Source: Azohydromonas australica DSM 1124 (lineage in GTDB: Bacteria > Pseudomonadota > Gammaproteobacteria > Burkholderiales > Burkholderiaceae_C). From it: a stretch of 64,000 bases of DNA. The stretch covers positions 25,956 to 89,955 of the forward strand of contig NZ_AUMO01000052.1 of NCBI RefSeq assembly GCF_000430725.1, read 5' to 3'. The notes below the pieces were generated by a model that saw only the letters and a program-made list of their open reading frames with translations, was not told the DNA's origin and did no database searches. The position numbers were made by a program, and so were the translations under genes. Each line of letters begins with the position of its first letter. Within the stretch, counting starts at the first letter, position 1. Of this stretch, positions 36,631 through 49,655 are shown one piece after another.

Positions 36631-39600
36631 TCAGACCAGCACGCGCTCGATGCCGCCGGCGTTGGCCTGGGCCACGTAGTCGGGCATCCAGTTCTCGCCC
36701 AGGATCTTGCGTGCCATCTCGATCACGATGTAGTCGGCCTGCAGCAGCCCGCTCTCCAGGTCCTCGCCGTAGCGGCTGAGGCCCTGCAGGCAGCTCGGGC
36801 AGGAGGTGAGGATCTTGATGTCCTCCTTGGCGCCGACCTGGCCCGACGCGCGCAGCGCGGTCTCGCTCTTGCGCAGCTCCTCGGTCTTGCGGAAGCGCAC
36901 CTGCGTGGAGATGTCGGGGCGCGTCACGCCCAGCGTGCCGCTCTCGCCGCAGCAGCGCTCGCTCTTGAGCACCTGGTCGCCCAGCAGCGCCTTCACCGTC
37001 TTCATGGGCTCCTGCTGCTTCATGGGCGTGTGGCAGGGGTCGTGGTAGAGGTAGGCACCCGCGCCGTCGAGCTTGATGCCCTTCTCCAGCAGGTACTCGT
37101 GGATGTCCACGATGCGGCAGCCGGGGAAGATCTTCTCGAACTCGTAGCCCTGGAGCTGGTCGTAGCAGGTGCCGCAGCTCACCACCACGGTCTTGATATC
37201 CAGGTAGTTGAGCGTGTTGGCCACGCGGTGGAAGAGCACCCGGTTGTCCGTGATGATCTTCTCGGCCTTCTCGAACTGGCCGCTGCCGCGCTGCGGATAG
37301 CCGCAGCACAGGTAGCCCGGCGGCAGCACCGTCTGCACGCCCGCGTGCCACAGCATCGCCTGCGTGGCCAGGCCCACCTGGCTGAACAGGCGCTCCGAGC
37401 CGCAGCCCGGGAAATAGAACACTGCTTCCGTGTCCGCCGTGGTCGCCTTGGGGTTGCGGATGATCGGGACGTAGTTCTTGTCCTCGATGTCCAGCAGCGC
37501 GCGCGCCGTCTTCTTGGGCAAGCCGCCGGGCAGCTTCTTGTTGACGAAGTGGATCACCTGCTCGCGCACCGGCGACTTCTCGTGCGTGGCCGGCGGCAGC
37601 GCGGTCTGCTTGCGCGCGGCGAGCTTGAGCATGTCGTTGGCGAAGCGCTGCGCCTTGAACCCGACGTTCACCATCGCGGTGCGCGCGAGGTTGATGGTCG
37701 CGGGGTTGGTGGCGTTGAGCATGAACATCGCCGCCGCGTTGCCGGGCCTGAAGCTCTTCTGGCCCATCTTGCGCAGCAGGTTGCGCATGTTCATCGACAC
37801 GTCGCCGAAGTCGATCTTCACCGGGCAGGGCGTGGCGCACTTGTGGCAGACCGTGCAATGGTCCGACACGTCCTCGAACTCCTGCCAGTGCTTGATCGAC
37901 ACGCCGCGGCGCGTCTGCTCCTCGTACAGGAAGGCTTCCACCAGCAGCGAGGTGGCCAGGATCTTGTTGCGCGGGCTGTACAGCAGGTTGGCGCGCGGCA
38001 CGTGCGTGGCGCACACGGGCTTGCACTTGCCGCAGCGCAGGCAGTCCTTGATCGAGTCGCTGATGGCGCCAATATCGCTCTGCTGCATGATCAGCGACTC
38101 GTGCCCCAGCAGCCCGAAGCTGGGCGTGTAGGCATGCGCGAGGTCGGCCGCGCGCACGTCCGGGCCCAGCGCCTGCGGGTTGCGCAGCAGCTTGCCCTTG
38201 TTGAAGCGCCCTTCCGGATCGACGCGCTTCTTGTAGTCGGCGAAGCCCTGCAGCTCCTCGTCGGTGAGGAACTCCAGCTTGGTGATGCCGATGCCGTGCT
38301 CGCCCGAGATCACGCCACCCAGGCTGCGCGCCAGCACCATGATGCGGCCCACCGCCTCGTGGGCGGTCTGCAGCATCTGGTAGTCGTCGGAGTTCACCGG
38401 GATGTTGGTGTGCACGTTGCCGTCGCCGGCGTGCATGTGCAGCGCCACCCACACCCGGCCGCGCAGCACCTGCTTGTGGATGCGGCGGCACTCCTCCAGG
38501 ATCGGCGCGAAGGACGCGCCGGCGAACAGGCCCTGCAGCGGCTTGAACACCTGCGTCTTCCACGACGCGCGCAGCGAGGTGTCCTGCAGCAGCTCGAAGA
38601 AGCTGCGCCCGCCGTAGGGGGCCTGCGCCATGTCGAGATGGTCTAGCCAGCCCGTCCACAGCGCGCGCACCTCGCGCAGCAGCTGCAGCGCCTGCTGCAC
38701 GCGGTCCTCCAGCAGCTCGGCGCTGGGGATCTCGTTGGCGTCGTCGGTCTTGCCCAGCGGCAGGTTGCCGCGGCTGAAGAAAGCCTCCAGGGCATCGACC
38801 AGCTGCAGCTTGTTGCGCAGCGAGAGCTCGATGTTGATGCGCTCGATGCCGTTGGTGTACTCGCCCATGCGCTCCAGCGGGATCACCACGTCCTCGTTGA
38901 CCTTGAAGGCGTTGGTGTGGCGCGCGATGGCCGCGGTGCGCTTGCGGTCGAGCCAGAACTTCTTGCGCGCATCGGCGCTGACGGCGATGAAGCCCTCGCC
39001 CGAGCGGCCGTTGGACAGGCGCACCACCTCGCTGGTGGCGCGGGCCACGGCCACGTCGTCGTCGCCGACGATGTCGCCGATGAGCACCATCTTGGGCAGC
39101 GTGCCGCGCTTGCTCTTGGTGGCGTAGCCCACGGCCTTCAGGTAGCGGTCGTCCAGGTGCTCCAGGCCGGCCAGGATCGCGCCGCCGGCCTTGGCCTGGG
39201 CGAACATGAAGTCCTTGATCTCGACGATGGAGGGCACCGCCTCCTTGGCGTTGCCGAAGAACTCCAGGCACACCGTGCGCACGTGCGCGGGCATGCGGTG
39301 CACCACCCAGCGCGCGCTGGTGATCAGGCCGTCGCAGCCTTCCTTCTGGATGCCGGGAATGCCGGCCAGGAACTTGTCCGTGACGTCCTTGCCCAGGCCT
39401 TCCTTGCGGAAGATGCTGCCCGGCACGTCGATGATCTCGGTGCGCTCCAGCGTCTTGCCCGAGGCGTCGAAGTAGCGCAGCTCGAAGCGCACCTTCGGGG
39501 CGTCGTGGATCTTGCCCAGGTTGTGCTCCAGGCGCACCACCTCCAGCCACTTGGCTTCCGGCGTGACCATGCGCCAGGAGGCCAGGTTGTCCAGCGCCGT

Positions 39601-40545
39601 GCCCCACAGCACCGCCTTCTTGCCACCGGCGTTCATGGCGATGTTGCCGCCCACGCAGCTGGCCTCGGCCGAGGTCGGATCGACCGCGAAGACGTAGCCC
39701 GCGCGCTCGGCAGCGTCGGCCACGCGCTGCGTCACCACGCCAGCGCCGGTCCAGATCGTGGCCACCTTGTGCGGCACGCCAGGCAGGTCGACCAGCTCGA
39801 CCTCCGTCATCTGCTCCAGCTTCTCGGTGTTGATGACGGCGCTCTTCCAGGTCAGCGGCACCGCGCCGCCCGTGTAGCCCGTGCCACCCCCGCGCGGGAT
39901 GATGGTCAGGCCCAGCTCCACGCAGCCGGCCACCAGCGCGGCCATCTCGGCCTCGGTGTCGGGCGTGAGCACCACGAAGGGGAATTCGACGCGCCAGTCG
40001 GTGGCGTCCGTCACGTGCGCCACGCGCGAGAGGCCGTCGAACTTGATGTTGTCCTTGGCCGTGTGGCGGCCCAGCACGCGCCGCGCGCGGCGGCGCAGCT
40101 CGTCGATCTGGGTGAACGCGGCACCGAAGTCCGCCACCGCCTGCTGCGCCAAGCCCAGCAGCTCGCCCACCAGCGCGTCGCGCTGCACGTCGTCTTCCGG
40201 ATGGCGGCGCTTGCCGACCTCGCCCAAGCGGTGGTGCAGCGCCTGGATCAGCGCCTCGCGGCGCTTGGGGTTGTCCAGCAGGTCGTCCTGCAGGTAGGGG
40301 TTGCGCTGAACCACCCAGATGTCGCCCAGCACCTCGTAGAGCATGCGCGCCGAGCGGCCCGTCTGGCGCTGCTCACGCAGCTGCAGCAGCAGGTCCCAGG
40401 CACGGTCGCCCAGCAGCCGCGACACGATTTCGCGGTCGGAGAAGGAGGTGTAGTTGTAGGGAATTTCGCGCAGGCGCGGCGCGTCTTCGACGGCGGCCGC
40501 CACGGCGGCGCCGGCCAGGGTATTGACGGGAATGGGTGCGTTCAT
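36631..40545 (-). CDS. Large FAD/Fe-S oxidoreductase, D-lactate dehydrogenase-like (DUF3683)
   Basis: Very large protein of 1304 residues. An N-terminal region with the DUF3683 pattern ([21 protein letters not shown]) precedes an FAD-binding_4 domain ([16 protein letters not shown]) and an FAD-oxidase C-terminal domain ([21 protein letters not shown]). Two 4Fe-4S motifs follow ([22 protein letters not shown]), then two CCG domains (FPGCGS...CCGYPQ; SCGTC...DPCH...CCGESG). This single chain contains the parts of glycolate oxidase GlcD/GlcF or an Fe-S D-lactate dehydrogenase. It probably oxidises a 2-hydroxyacid and feeds the quinone pool; the substrate is not proven. Confidence 0.9.
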   Translation of the reverse strand: MNAPIPVNTLAGAAVAAAVEDAPRLREIPYNYTSFSDREIVSRLLGDRAWDLLLQLREQRQTGRSARMLYEVLGDIWVVQRNPYLQDDLLDNPKRREALIQALHHRLGEVGKRRHPEDDVQRDALVGELLGLAQQAVADFGAAFTQIDELRRRARRVLGRHTAKDNIKFDGLSRVAHVTDATDWRVEFPFVVLTPDTEAEMAALVAGCVELGLTIIPRGGGTGYTGGAVPLTWKSAVINTEKLEQMTEVELVDLPGVPHKVATIWTGAGVVTQRVADAAERAGYVFAVDPTSAEASCVGGNIAMNAGGKKAVLWGTALDNLASWRMVTPEAKWLEVVRLEHNLGKIHDAPKVRFELRYFDASGKTLERTEIIDVPGSIFRKEGLGKDVTDKFLAGIPGIQKEGCDGLITSARWVVHRMPAHVRTVCLEFFGNAKEAVPSIVEIKDFMFAQAKAGGAILAGLEHLDDRYLKAVGYATKSKRGTLPKMVLIGDIVGDDDVAVARATSEVVRLSNGRSGEGFIAVSADARKKFWLDRKRTAAIARHTNAFKVNEDVVIPLERMGEYTNGIERINIELSLRNKLQLVDALEAFFSRGNLPLGKTDDANEIPSAELLEDRVQQALQLLREVRALWTGWLDHLDMAQAPYGGRSFFELLQDTSLRASWKTQVFKPLQGLFAGASFAPILEECRRIHKQVLRGRVWVALHMHAGDGNVHTNIPVNSDDYQMLQTAHEAVGRIMVLARSLGGVISGEHGIGITKLEFLTDEELQGFADYKKRVDPEGRFNKGKLLRNPQALGPDVRAADLAHAYTPSFGLLGHESLIMQQSDIGAISDSIKDCLRCGKCKPVCATHVPRANLLYSPRNKILATSLLVEAFLYEEQTRRGVSIKHWQEFEDVSDHCTVCHKCATPCPVKIDFGDVSMNMRNLLRKMGQKSFRPGNAAAMFMLNATNPATINLARTAMVNVGFKAQRFANDMLKLAARKQTALPPATHEKSPVREQVIHFVNKKLPGGLPKKTARALLDIEDKNYVPIIRNPKATTADTEAVFYFPGCGSERLFSQVGLATQAMLWHAGVQTVLPPGYLCCGYPQRGSGQFEKAEKIITDNRVLFHRVANTLNYLDIKTVVVSCGTCYDQLQGYEFEKIFPGCRIVDIHEYLLEKGIKLDGAGAYLYHDPCHTPMKQQEPMKTVKALLGDQVLKSERCCGESGTLGVTRPDISTQVRFRKTEELRKSETALRASGQVGAKEDIKILTSCPSCLQGLSRYGEDLESGLLQADYIVIEMARKILGENWMPDYVAQANAGGIERVLV

Positions 40546-40679
40546 GGGGAGCGGGCGCGCGATTCGCACCCGGGTGAGCGCGAAAAAAAGGAATGTACCC
40601 CGCACAGGGTTTCCCCCGTGATCGAGGGGAACAGGCGGGGCGCGGCGGCGCGAAAGGGTCGGCGCCGGGCGACGTCGAG

Positions 40680-40708
40680 ACGGTGGCCCGTCACAAGGCG
40701 GCCACCGT
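40680..40708 (-). terminator. Hairpin downstream of argJ
   Basis: ACGGTGGCC and GGCCACCGT pair perfectly around an 11-base loop, 11 bases past the argJ stop. No T-run follows, so the assignment as a terminator is moderate. The remainder of 40546-40718 shows nothing else. Confidence 0.4.
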
Positions 40709-40718
40709 GGGGCTCAGC

Positions 40719-41948
40719 TCAGGAGCGGTAGTCGGCGTTGATGCTGACGTAGTCGTGCGAGAGGTCGCAGGTCCAGACGGTGGCGCTGGCCGGGCCGCGG
40801 TGCAGGTCCACGCGCACGGTGATCTCGGCCTGCTTCATCACGCGCTGGCCGTCGGCTTCCTGGTAGCTGGGATGCCGGCCGCCCTGCACCACCACGTGCA
40901 CGTCGTCCAGGAACAGGTCGATCAGGCCCTGGTCCAGGTCGCCGATGCCGGCGTAGCCCACCGCGGCCAGGATGCGGCCCAGGTTCGGGTCGCTGGCGAA
41001 GAAGGCGGTCTTGACCAGCGGCGAGTGCGCGATGGCGTAGGCCGCCTGGCGGCACTCGTCCTCGTTGCGGCCGCCGTCGATGCGCACGGTGATGAACTTG
41101 GTGGCCCCCTCGCCGTCGCGCACGATGGCCTGCGCCAGCTGCTGCGACACGGCAGTCACCGCCTCGCGCAGCGCCTGGCCCTCGGCCGAGTCCAGCGAGG
41201 TGATCTCGCCGTGGCCCGCCTGGCGGGTGGCGATCAGCACGAACGAGTCGTTCGTGGAGGCGTCGCCGTCGATGGTGATGCGGTTGAAGCTGGCGTCGGC
41301 CGCTTCCTTGACCAGCGGCTGCAGCAGCGCCGGGGCGATGACGGCGTCGGTGGCGACGAAGCCCAGCATCGTGGCCATGTTGGGACGGATCATCCCGGCG
41401 CCCTTGCTGATGCCGGTGACGGTGACGGTGCGGCCACCGATCTGCACCTGGCGCGAGGCGGCCTTGGGCAGCGTGTCGGTGGTCATGATGCCCTCGGCCG
41501 CCAGCGCCCAGTTGTCCTCCTTCAGGTCCGCCAGCGCCGCCGGCAGCCCGGCCTCGATGCGCTCCACCGGCAGCGTTTCCATGATCACGCCGGTGGAGAA
41601 CGGCAGCACCTGCTCGGGCGACAGGCTCAGCTGCCGCGCCAGCGCGATGCAGGTGCGGCGCGCGCGCACCAGGCCGTCCTCGCCGGTGCCGGCGTTGGCG
41701 TTGCCGGTGTTGATGACCAGGGCGCGCACGGCGCTGCCCGCGGCCAGGTACTCGCGGCACAGCTGCACCGGGGCGGCGCAGAAGCGGTTGAGCGTGAACA
41801 CGCCGGCCACGGCCGAGCCCTCGGCCAGGGTCATGACGGTCAGGTCGCGGCGGTTGGCCTTGCGCACGCCAGCCATGGCGGTGCCGATGCGCACGCCGGG
41901 CACGGGCGCGAGCGTTGCGGGATCGGGCGCAGACAGGTTCACGGGCAT
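40719..41948 (-). CDS. argJ: Bifunctional ornithine acetyltransferase / N-acetylglutamate synthase
   Basis: Arginine-biosynthesis enzyme of 409 residues that recycles the acetyl group between N-acetylornithine and glutamate. The self-cleavage site is visible as [14 protein letters not shown], giving cleavage before Thr193. GDASTNDS and the C-terminal end [12 protein letters not shown] are typical. It lies 46 bases after secA on the same strand. Confidence 0.97.
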   Translation of the reverse strand: MPVNLSAPDPATLAPVPGVRIGTAMAGVRKANRRDLTVMTLAEGSAVAGVFTLNRFCAAPVQLCREYLAAGSAVRALVINTGNANAGTGEDGLVRARRTCIALARQLSLSPEQVLPFSTGVIMETLPVERIEAGLPAALADLKEDNWALAAEGIMTTDTLPKAASRQVQIGGRTVTVTGISKGAGMIRPNMATMLGFVATDAVIAPALLQPLVKEAADASFNRITIDGDASTNDSFVLIATRQAGHGEITSLDSAEGQALREAVTAVSQQLAQAIVRDGEGATKFITVRIDGGRNEDECRQAAYAIAHSPLVKTAFFASDPNLGRILAAVGYAGIGDLDQGLIDLFLDDVHVVVQGGRHPSYQEADGQRVMKQAEITVRVDLHRGPASATVWTCDLSHDYVSINADYRS

Positions 41949-41994
41949 CGAATCAACTCCTTGCAGTAGGGCTCCAGGCGCTCGGCGGCCCGGC

Positions 41995-44730
<2,736 letters not shown>

Positions 44731-44892
44731 GCAGTGATAAAGAGGGAGCAAAGCCGCGAAGCGCCGCGGCGGGCAAGCCGGGCAGTTTAACACCCGGGTC
44801 TTCACGGACTCTTGACGCCCGGCCGCCCGCCCCGACTGGCGTCAAGGCCGCGCCCGCAGGGCGGCCTCGCAGGCGCTGGCTACACTTTGGCG

Positions 44893-45195
44893 ATGGCCAC
44901 CACGCTGCCTCCCGCCCTGCCCCTGTCGCAGGTGCTGAATGAAAACGCCGCGCTGCAGCGCCTGTCGCAGCGCCTGCGCGAGTCCAACCGGCGCTTCGAG
45001 GTCGCCACGCGCGCGCTGCCGCTGGCACTGCGCCAGCAGTTGCGCGCCGGCCCGGTGGACGAGGACGGCTGGACGCTGCTGGCCCCCAACGCCGCCGTCG
45101 CCGCCAAGCTGCGCCAGCTGCTGCCGCGCATCGAGCAGCAGCTGCGCGACGAGGGCTTCGGCGACAAGCGCATCCGCATCCACCTGCGGCCGTGA
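44893..45195 (+). CDS. DciA/DUF721-like protein
   Basis: Small protein of 100 residues, divergent from secA. The pattern LPLALRQQLRAGPVDEDGW followed by LAPNAAVAAKLRQLLPRI and a C-terminal IRIHL strand matches the DUF721/DciA group. DciA assists loading of replicative helicase DnaB, but betaproteobacterial members this short are not well characterised. It ends just before the shared terminator hairpin at 45222. Confidence 0.72.
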   Translation: MATTLPPALPLSQVLNENAALQRLSQRLRESNRRFEVATRALPLALRQQLRAGPVDEDGWTLLAPNAAVAAKLRQLLPRIEQQLRDEGFGDKRIRIHLRP

Positions 45196-45221
45196 AGGCT
45201 TGAAGGCACCCTGAAATGGAA

Positions 45222-45251
45222 AACGGCGCGTACCGGGAGGTACGCGCCGTT
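45222..45251 (-). terminator. Terminator of the tRNA-Thr gene, possibly bidirectional
   Basis: A perfect 13-base-pair stem (AACGGCGCGTACC and its complement) closes a four-base loop. On the minus strand it is followed by TTTTCC, 12 bases after the tRNA; on the plus strand it lies 26 bases after the DciA-like gene. Confidence 0.85.
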
Positions 45252-45263
45252 GTCATCTGGGGG

Positions 45264-45339
45264 TGGTGCCGGCTACCCGAATCGAACGGGTGACCTGCTG
45301 TTTACAAGGCAGCTGCTCTACCAACTGAGCTAAGCCGGC
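45264..45339 (-). tRNA. tRNA-Thr (anticodon TGT)
   Basis: A 76-base cloverleaf with acceptor stem GCCGGCT/AGCCGGC, D-arm GCTC...GAGC, anticodon loop CTTGTAA, T-arm ACCCG-TTCGATT-CGGGT and encoded CCA. The anticodon is TGT, reading ACA threonine codons. The last pair of the anticodon stem (positions 31 and 39) is C with A rather than a Watson-Crick pair; otherwise the structure is complete. Confidence 0.95.
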
Positions 45340-45378
45340 ACGGCATCGGCGGATTTTAGCCGCCGATGGCCGACCCTT

Positions 45379-45897
45379 TTACTTGATGCGCTTGAGCGAC
45401 GGGCGCCCGGGCGCGGGCGGCTCCGGCGGCGGCTCGGGCGTGGCGTCCTCCGGGCTTTCACCCTCGGGCTGCGCGGCTTCAGGCTCGGCCGTGGCCAGGC
45501 GCAGGCCCTGCGGCGCCGGGGACGCCGGCGCGGGTGACGGTGCCTGGGCTTCCGCCGGCTCGGTGGCGGCCGGCGCGGGGAAGGCCATGCCCTGCCCGTT
45601 CTCGCGGGCGTAGATGGCCACCACATGGTCCACCGGCACCACGATCTCGCGCGCGCGGCCGCCGAAGCGGGCCTTGAACTCGATGAACTCGTTGCCCAGC
45701 TTCAGCCCCGAGGTGGCCTCGAAGCCGATGTTGAGCACGATCTCGTTGTTCTTCACGTACTCCAGCGGCACCTGCACGCTGCGGTCCACGAAGACCGCCA
45801 GGTAGGGCGTGAAGCCGTTGTCGGTGCACCAGTCGTGCAGCGCCCGGATCAGGTACGGGCGCGTGCTGGAGCCTTGGTCAGTGGCAGCCTCGTTCAT
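45379..45897 (-). CDS. sspB: ClpXP protease specificity-enhancing factor SspB
   Basis: Adaptor of 172 residues that delivers ssrA-tagged proteins to ClpXP. The folded domain (STRPYLIRALHDWCTDNGFTP to VVPVDHVVAIYARENGQGM) covers residues 11-105. A long Ala/Pro/Glu-rich linker and the C-terminal ClpX-binding tail GRPSLKRIK follow. The linker is longer than the E. coli one. It lies three bases after sspA on the same strand. Confidence 0.95.
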   Translation of the reverse strand: MNEAATDQGSSTRPYLIRALHDWCTDNGFTPYLAVFVDRSVQVPLEYVKNNEIVLNIGFEATSGLKLGNEFIEFKARFGGRAREIVVPVDHVVAIYARENGQGMAFPAPAATEPAEAQAPSPAPASPAPQGLRLATAEPEAAQPEGESPEDATPEPPPEPPAPGRPSLKRIK

Positions 45898-45900
45898 GGC

Positions 45901-46518
45901 TTACTTGCGCATCACCTTCTCAGAAGGCGTCAGTGCCTCGATGTAGGCCGGGCGCGAGAAGATGCGCTCGGCATACTTCAGCAGCGGCGCTGCATTCTTG
46001 GACATGTCGATGCCGTAGTAGTCCAGGCGCCACAGCAGCGGGGCGATGGCCACGTCCAGCATCGAGAAGTCGTCGCCAAGCATGTACTTGTTCTTGACGA
46101 AGATCGGGGCCAGCTGCGTCAGCCGGTCCTTGATCTGCGCGCGCGCCTTCTCCAGCTGCTTGTCGGTGGGCTTGACGGGCTGGCCGCGACCCTCCAGCAC
46201 GTTGACGTGCAGGAACAGCTCCTTCTCGAAGTTGAGCAGGAACAGCCGCACGCGCGCACGCGCCACCGGGTCGCCGGGCATGAGCTGCGGGTGCGGGAAG
46301 CGCTCGTCGATGTACTCGTTGATGATGTGCGATTCGTACAGGATGAGGTCGCGCTCGACCAGGATCGGCACCTCGTTGTACGGATTCATCAGCGCGATGT
46401 CTTCGGGCTTGGCGAAGAGGTCCACGTCGCGAATCTCGAAGTCCATGCCCTTTTCGAACAGGACGAAGCGGCAGCGGTGCGAGTAGGGGCAGGTGGTTCC
46501 GGAGTAGAGCACCATCAT
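45901..46518 (-). CDS. sspA: Stringent starvation protein A (GST fold)
   Basis: RNA-polymerase-associated protein of 205 residues with a glutathione-S-transferase fold: an N-terminal thioredoxin-like half starting MMVLYSGTTCPYSHRCRFVL and a helical C-terminal half. SspA binds RNA polymerase under starvation. AGGAG lies about 9 bases before the ATG at 46518, which decides the start over a longer frame. It forms a pair with sspB. Confidence 0.95.
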   Translation of the reverse strand: MMVLYSGTTCPYSHRCRFVLFEKGMDFEIRDVDLFAKPEDIALMNPYNEVPILVERDLILYESHIINEYIDERFPHPQLMPGDPVARARVRLFLLNFEKELFLHVNVLEGRGQPVKPTDKQLEKARAQIKDRLTQLAPIFVKNKYMLGDDFSMLDVAIAPLLWRLDYYGIDMSKNAAPLLKYAERIFSRPAYIEALTPSEKVMRK

Positions 46519-46628
46519 GGCAACGGCTCCTTTGTTGTCGCTCTGAAAATGATGAAGCGCAGTGGGCGGCAACGCCTCCCACTGCGCGGTTCTGGCCGGC
46601 CTTTCAGGGCCGGTTCAGCACGGTTCGC

Positions 46629-47393
46629 TTACTTGATGTCCTTCCAGTAGGCGGCGTTCAGACGCCAGGCGATGAAGGTGAACAGACCCAGGAAGATCAG
46701 CACCGCCACGCCCAGGCGCACGCGCTGCTTCTGCACCGGCTCGCCCATCCACTGCAGGTAGGCCACCAGGTCACCCATGGCGCTGTCGTACTCGGCAGCG
46801 CTCATCTTGCCCGGCGTGACCTGCTCGAAGCCCTTGAAGACGTGCGCGACCTTGTCGTGCGCGTCCTTCTCTTCCTCGAACTTGGCCACGCGCTGGCCCT
46901 GCAGCTCCCACAGCACGTGCGGCATCGCCACGCTGGGGAAGGCCAGGTTGTTCCAGCCGGTCGCCTTGGTGTCGTCGCGGTAGAACGTGCGCAGGTAAGT
47001 GTAGAGGTAGTCTGCACCGCTGCCCTTGGAGCCGTCGGCGCGCGAGCGCGCGATGACGGTCAGGTCAGGCGGCGTGGCACCGAACCAGTCCTTGCCCTGG
47101 CGGGCATCCAGCGACACCTTCATCAGGTCGCCCACCTTGTCGGAGGCGAACATCAGGTTGTTCTTGATCTGCTCTTCGGTCAGCCCGATGTCGCGCATGC
47201 GGTTGTAGCGCATGAACGCCGCCGAGTGGCAGTTGAGGCAGTAGTTCACGAACAGCTTGGCGCCGTTCTGCAGCGCAGCGACGTCGTTGAGCTTGTCCGC
47301 CGGGAACTTGTCCCAGGCGATGCCGCCGCTGGAAGCGAAGGCGGACGTGGCCATGGCCAGCGAGGCCAGGAGCGAGAGGATGAACTTTTTCAT
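46629..47393 (-). CDS. petC: Ubiquinol-cytochrome c reductase cytochrome c1
   Basis: Heme subunit of complex III, 254 residues. It has a signal peptide (about 1-20), the heme-binding motif CLNCH (Cys52, Cys55, His56), and a C-terminal membrane anchor (about 227-248). It is the last gene of petABC, 22 bases after petB. Confidence 0.97.
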   Translation of the reverse strand: MKKFILSLLASLAMATSAFASSGGIAWDKFPADKLNDVAALQNGAKLFVNYCLNCHSAAFMRYNRMRDIGLTEEQIKNNLMFASDKVGDLMKVSLDARQGKDWFGATPPDLTVIARSRADGSKGSGADYLYTYLRTFYRDDTKATGWNNLAFPSVAMPHVLWELQGQRVAKFEEEKDAHDKVAHVFKGFEQVTPGKMSAAEYDSAMGDLVAYLQWMGEPVQKQRVRLGVAVLIFLGLFTFIAWRLNAAYWKDIK

Positions 47394-47415
47394 TCGAGCT
47401 TCTCCGGCTGTCGCC

Positions 47416-48816
47416 TCAATGCGCCTTGAACACGACGCGCTCGGGCACCGGCTTGAATTCGCCCAGGCGGCTCCACCACGGCATCAGCAGGAAGAAGCCG
47501 AAGTAGAAGAGCGTACCGACCTGCGCCACGAGGGTGCCCACTTCGGACGGCGGCTGGATGCCCAGGTAGGCCAGCACCACGAAGAAGACCACGAACACGG
47601 CGTACAGGTACTTGTGCCAGCTCGGACGGTAGCGGATCGACTTGGCCGGGCTGCAGTCCAGCCAGGGCAGGAAGAACAGGATGATCACGGCACCACCCAT
47701 CACCACCACGCCCCAGAACTTGGCGTCGAAGACCTTGAGCAGGGCCACGGCCACCACGGCGCCCACCAGCACGCCCAGCTTGGCCTTGCCCGGCAGACGG
47801 CCCTTGAGCACGGCCAGCACGGCACCTAGCGCGACGATCACCGCCAGCACGTTGACCATCACGTCGGTCGTGGCGCGCAGCATCGAGTAGAACGGCGTGA
47901 AGTACCACACCGGCGCGATGTGCGGCGGCGTCTTCAGCGGGTCGGCCGGGATGAAGTTGTTGTACTCCAGGAAGTAGCCGCCGAACTCGGGCGCGAAGAA
48001 CACCACCGCGCTGAACACGATGAGGAACACGCTCACGCCGAAGATGTCGTGCACCGTGTAGTACGGGTGGAAGGGGATGCCGTCGAGCGGGCGGCCCAGG
48101 GCGTCCTTCTTGGCCTTGATCTCCACGCCGTCGGGGTTGTTGGAGCCCACTTCGTGCAGCGCGATGATGTGCGCCACCACCAGGCCCAGCAGCACCAGCG
48201 GCACGGCGATGACGTGGAAGCTGAAGAAGCGGTTGAGCGTGGCGTCCGACACGACGTAGTCGCCGCGGATCAGCAGCGCCAGGTCCGGACCGACGAAGGG
48301 CACGGCGGCGAACAGGTTCACGATCACCTGCGCGCCCCAGTACGACATCTGGCCCCAGGGCAGCAGGTAGCCCATGAAGGCCTCGGCCATCAGCGCCAGG
48401 AAGATCGCGCAGCCGAACACCCACACCAGCTCGCGCGGCTTGCGGTACGAGCCGTACATCAGCCCGCGGAACATGTGCAGGTACACCACGACGAAGAAGG
48501 CCGAGGCGCCGGTGGAGTGCATGTAGCGCACCAGCCAGCCCCAGGGCACGTCGCGCATGATGTACTCGACCGATGCGAAGGCAACGCTCGCATCGGGCTT
48601 GTAGTGCATCACCAGGAAAATGCCGGTGACGATCTGGATCACCAGCACCAGCAGCGCCAGCGAGCCGAAGATGTACCAGAAGTTGAAATTCTTCGGAGCG
48701 TAATACTCCGACATGTGCTCTTTGTAGAGCTTGGAAGCCGGAAAGCGGTTGTCGACCCAGTTCAGCAGCTTCTGGGCGACCGGCGCATCGGCGGGTACGG
48801 TCTTGAATTCAGCCAT
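47416..48816 (-). CDS. petB: Cytochrome b of the cytochrome bc1 complex
   Basis: Membrane core of complex III, 466 residues, covering the N- and C-terminal cytochrome b domains. Heme-ligand histidines lie in RYMHSTGASAFF, YLHMFRG, FSFHVIAVP and VAHIIALHEVG. The PEF-type quinol-site motif appears as PEFGG. About eight transmembrane helices plus a C-terminal extension typical of betaproteobacteria. It begins 24 bases after petA. Confidence 0.97.
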   Translation of the reverse strand: MAEFKTVPADAPVAQKLLNWVDNRFPASKLYKEHMSEYYAPKNFNFWYIFGSLALLVLVIQIVTGIFLVMHYKPDASVAFASVEYIMRDVPWGWLVRYMHSTGASAFFVVVYLHMFRGLMYGSYRKPRELVWVFGCAIFLALMAEAFMGYLLPWGQMSYWGAQVIVNLFAAVPFVGPDLALLIRGDYVVSDATLNRFFSFHVIAVPLVLLGLVVAHIIALHEVGSNNPDGVEIKAKKDALGRPLDGIPFHPYYTVHDIFGVSVFLIVFSAVVFFAPEFGGYFLEYNNFIPADPLKTPPHIAPVWYFTPFYSMLRATTDVMVNVLAVIVALGAVLAVLKGRLPGKAKLGVLVGAVVAVALLKVFDAKFWGVVVMGGAVIILFFLPWLDCSPAKSIRYRPSWHKYLYAVFVVFFVVLAYLGIQPPSEVGTLVAQVGTLFYFGFFLLMPWWSRLGEFKPVPERVVFKAH

Positions 48817-48840
48817 GAGGTGTTCTCCGGGAGCCTGGGA

Positions 48841-49440
48841 TCAGGCCTTCTTGTCCTCGCCGATCAACAGCTTGGTGTCCGACAGGTACATGTGCGGCGG
48901 CACCTCGAGGTTGTCGGGTGCGGGCTTGTTCTTGAACACGCGTCCGGCCATGTCGAAGGTCGAGCCGTGACAGGGGCACAGGAAGCCGCCCTGCCAGTCG
49001 TCCGGCAGCGACGGCTGCGCGCCGGCCTGGAACTTGTCGCTGGGCGAGCAGCCCAGGTGCGAGCAGATGCCCACCACCACCAGGATGTCTTCCTTGATCG
49101 AGCGGTGCTCGTTGCGCGCGTACTCGGGCGTGAGCTCGGAGGGCTTGCGCTCGGATTTCGGGTCCACCACCTGCGGATCGGTCTTTTTCAGGCCTGCAAG
49201 TTGCTCCGGAGTGCGCTTGACAATCCACACCGGCTTGCCACGCCATTCCACGGTCATCTTTTCACCGGGCTTGAGCGCGCTGATGTCCGCCTCGACGGCG
49301 GCACCGGCGGCTTTGGCGCGCTCGGACGGCGTGAAAGTGCTCACAAACGGTACGGCTGCGGCCACACCGCCGACGGCACCCGCGCCACAGGCAATCGCCA
49401 CCCAGGTGCGGCGGCCTTGGTCGACTTCAGGCTTTGACAT
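48841..49440 (-). CDS. petA: Rieske iron-sulfur subunit of the bc1 complex
   Basis: Protein of 199 residues with a Tat-type N-terminus (GRRTWVAIACG) and one membrane anchor. The 2Fe-2S site is in CSHLGC (Cys126, His128) and CPCHGS (Cys155, His158), with Cys131 and Cys157 forming the disulfide. GAGGA about 8 bases before the ATG at 49440 fixes the start. First gene of the petABC operon. Confidence 0.97.
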   Translation of the reverse strand: MSKPEVDQGRRTWVAIACGAGAVGGVAAAVPFVSTFTPSERAKAAGAAVEADISALKPGEKMTVEWRGKPVWIVKRTPEQLAGLKKTDPQVVDPKSERKPSELTPEYARNEHRSIKEDILVVVGICSHLGCSPSDKFQAGAQPSLPDDWQGGFLCPCHGSTFDMAGRVFKNKPAPDNLEVPPHMYLSDTKLLIGEDKKA

Positions 49441-49481
49441 AGCTTCCTCAGGAACTGTTCCGGATTCAGGGGCAACCCTAG

Positions 49482-49487
49482 ATTCTA
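49482..49487 (-). promoter_or_regulatory. Candidate -10 element for petABC
   Basis: TAGAAT on the minus strand lies about 42 bases before the petA start. A TTGTGT further upstream is a possible but poorly spaced -35 element. Confidence 0.4.
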
Positions 49488-49655
49488 GCGGACAAGGATT
49501 GACACAAAGCCTTTCGAGTGGCTGACGCTCGCGTGCATCCGCCACATCGAAATTCGCGACTTTGATTCAAATCAAAAGCCGGAAATACTCCGCATCGCCT
49601 TGTGTGTGGCAAGCGCTACAACGGCACCCAGAAAAACCCTCAAAAGGACCCGCCG

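Noticed and set aside
36599..39607. 1002-residue minus-strand frame inside the large oxidoreductase
   Set aside because: It is the shifted frame of a gene with clear FAD and Fe-S motifs; its own product has none.
45264..45339. tRNA-Val(TAC)
   Set aside because: Aligning the D-arm fixes the anticodon loop as CTTGTAA, giving TGT (Thr).
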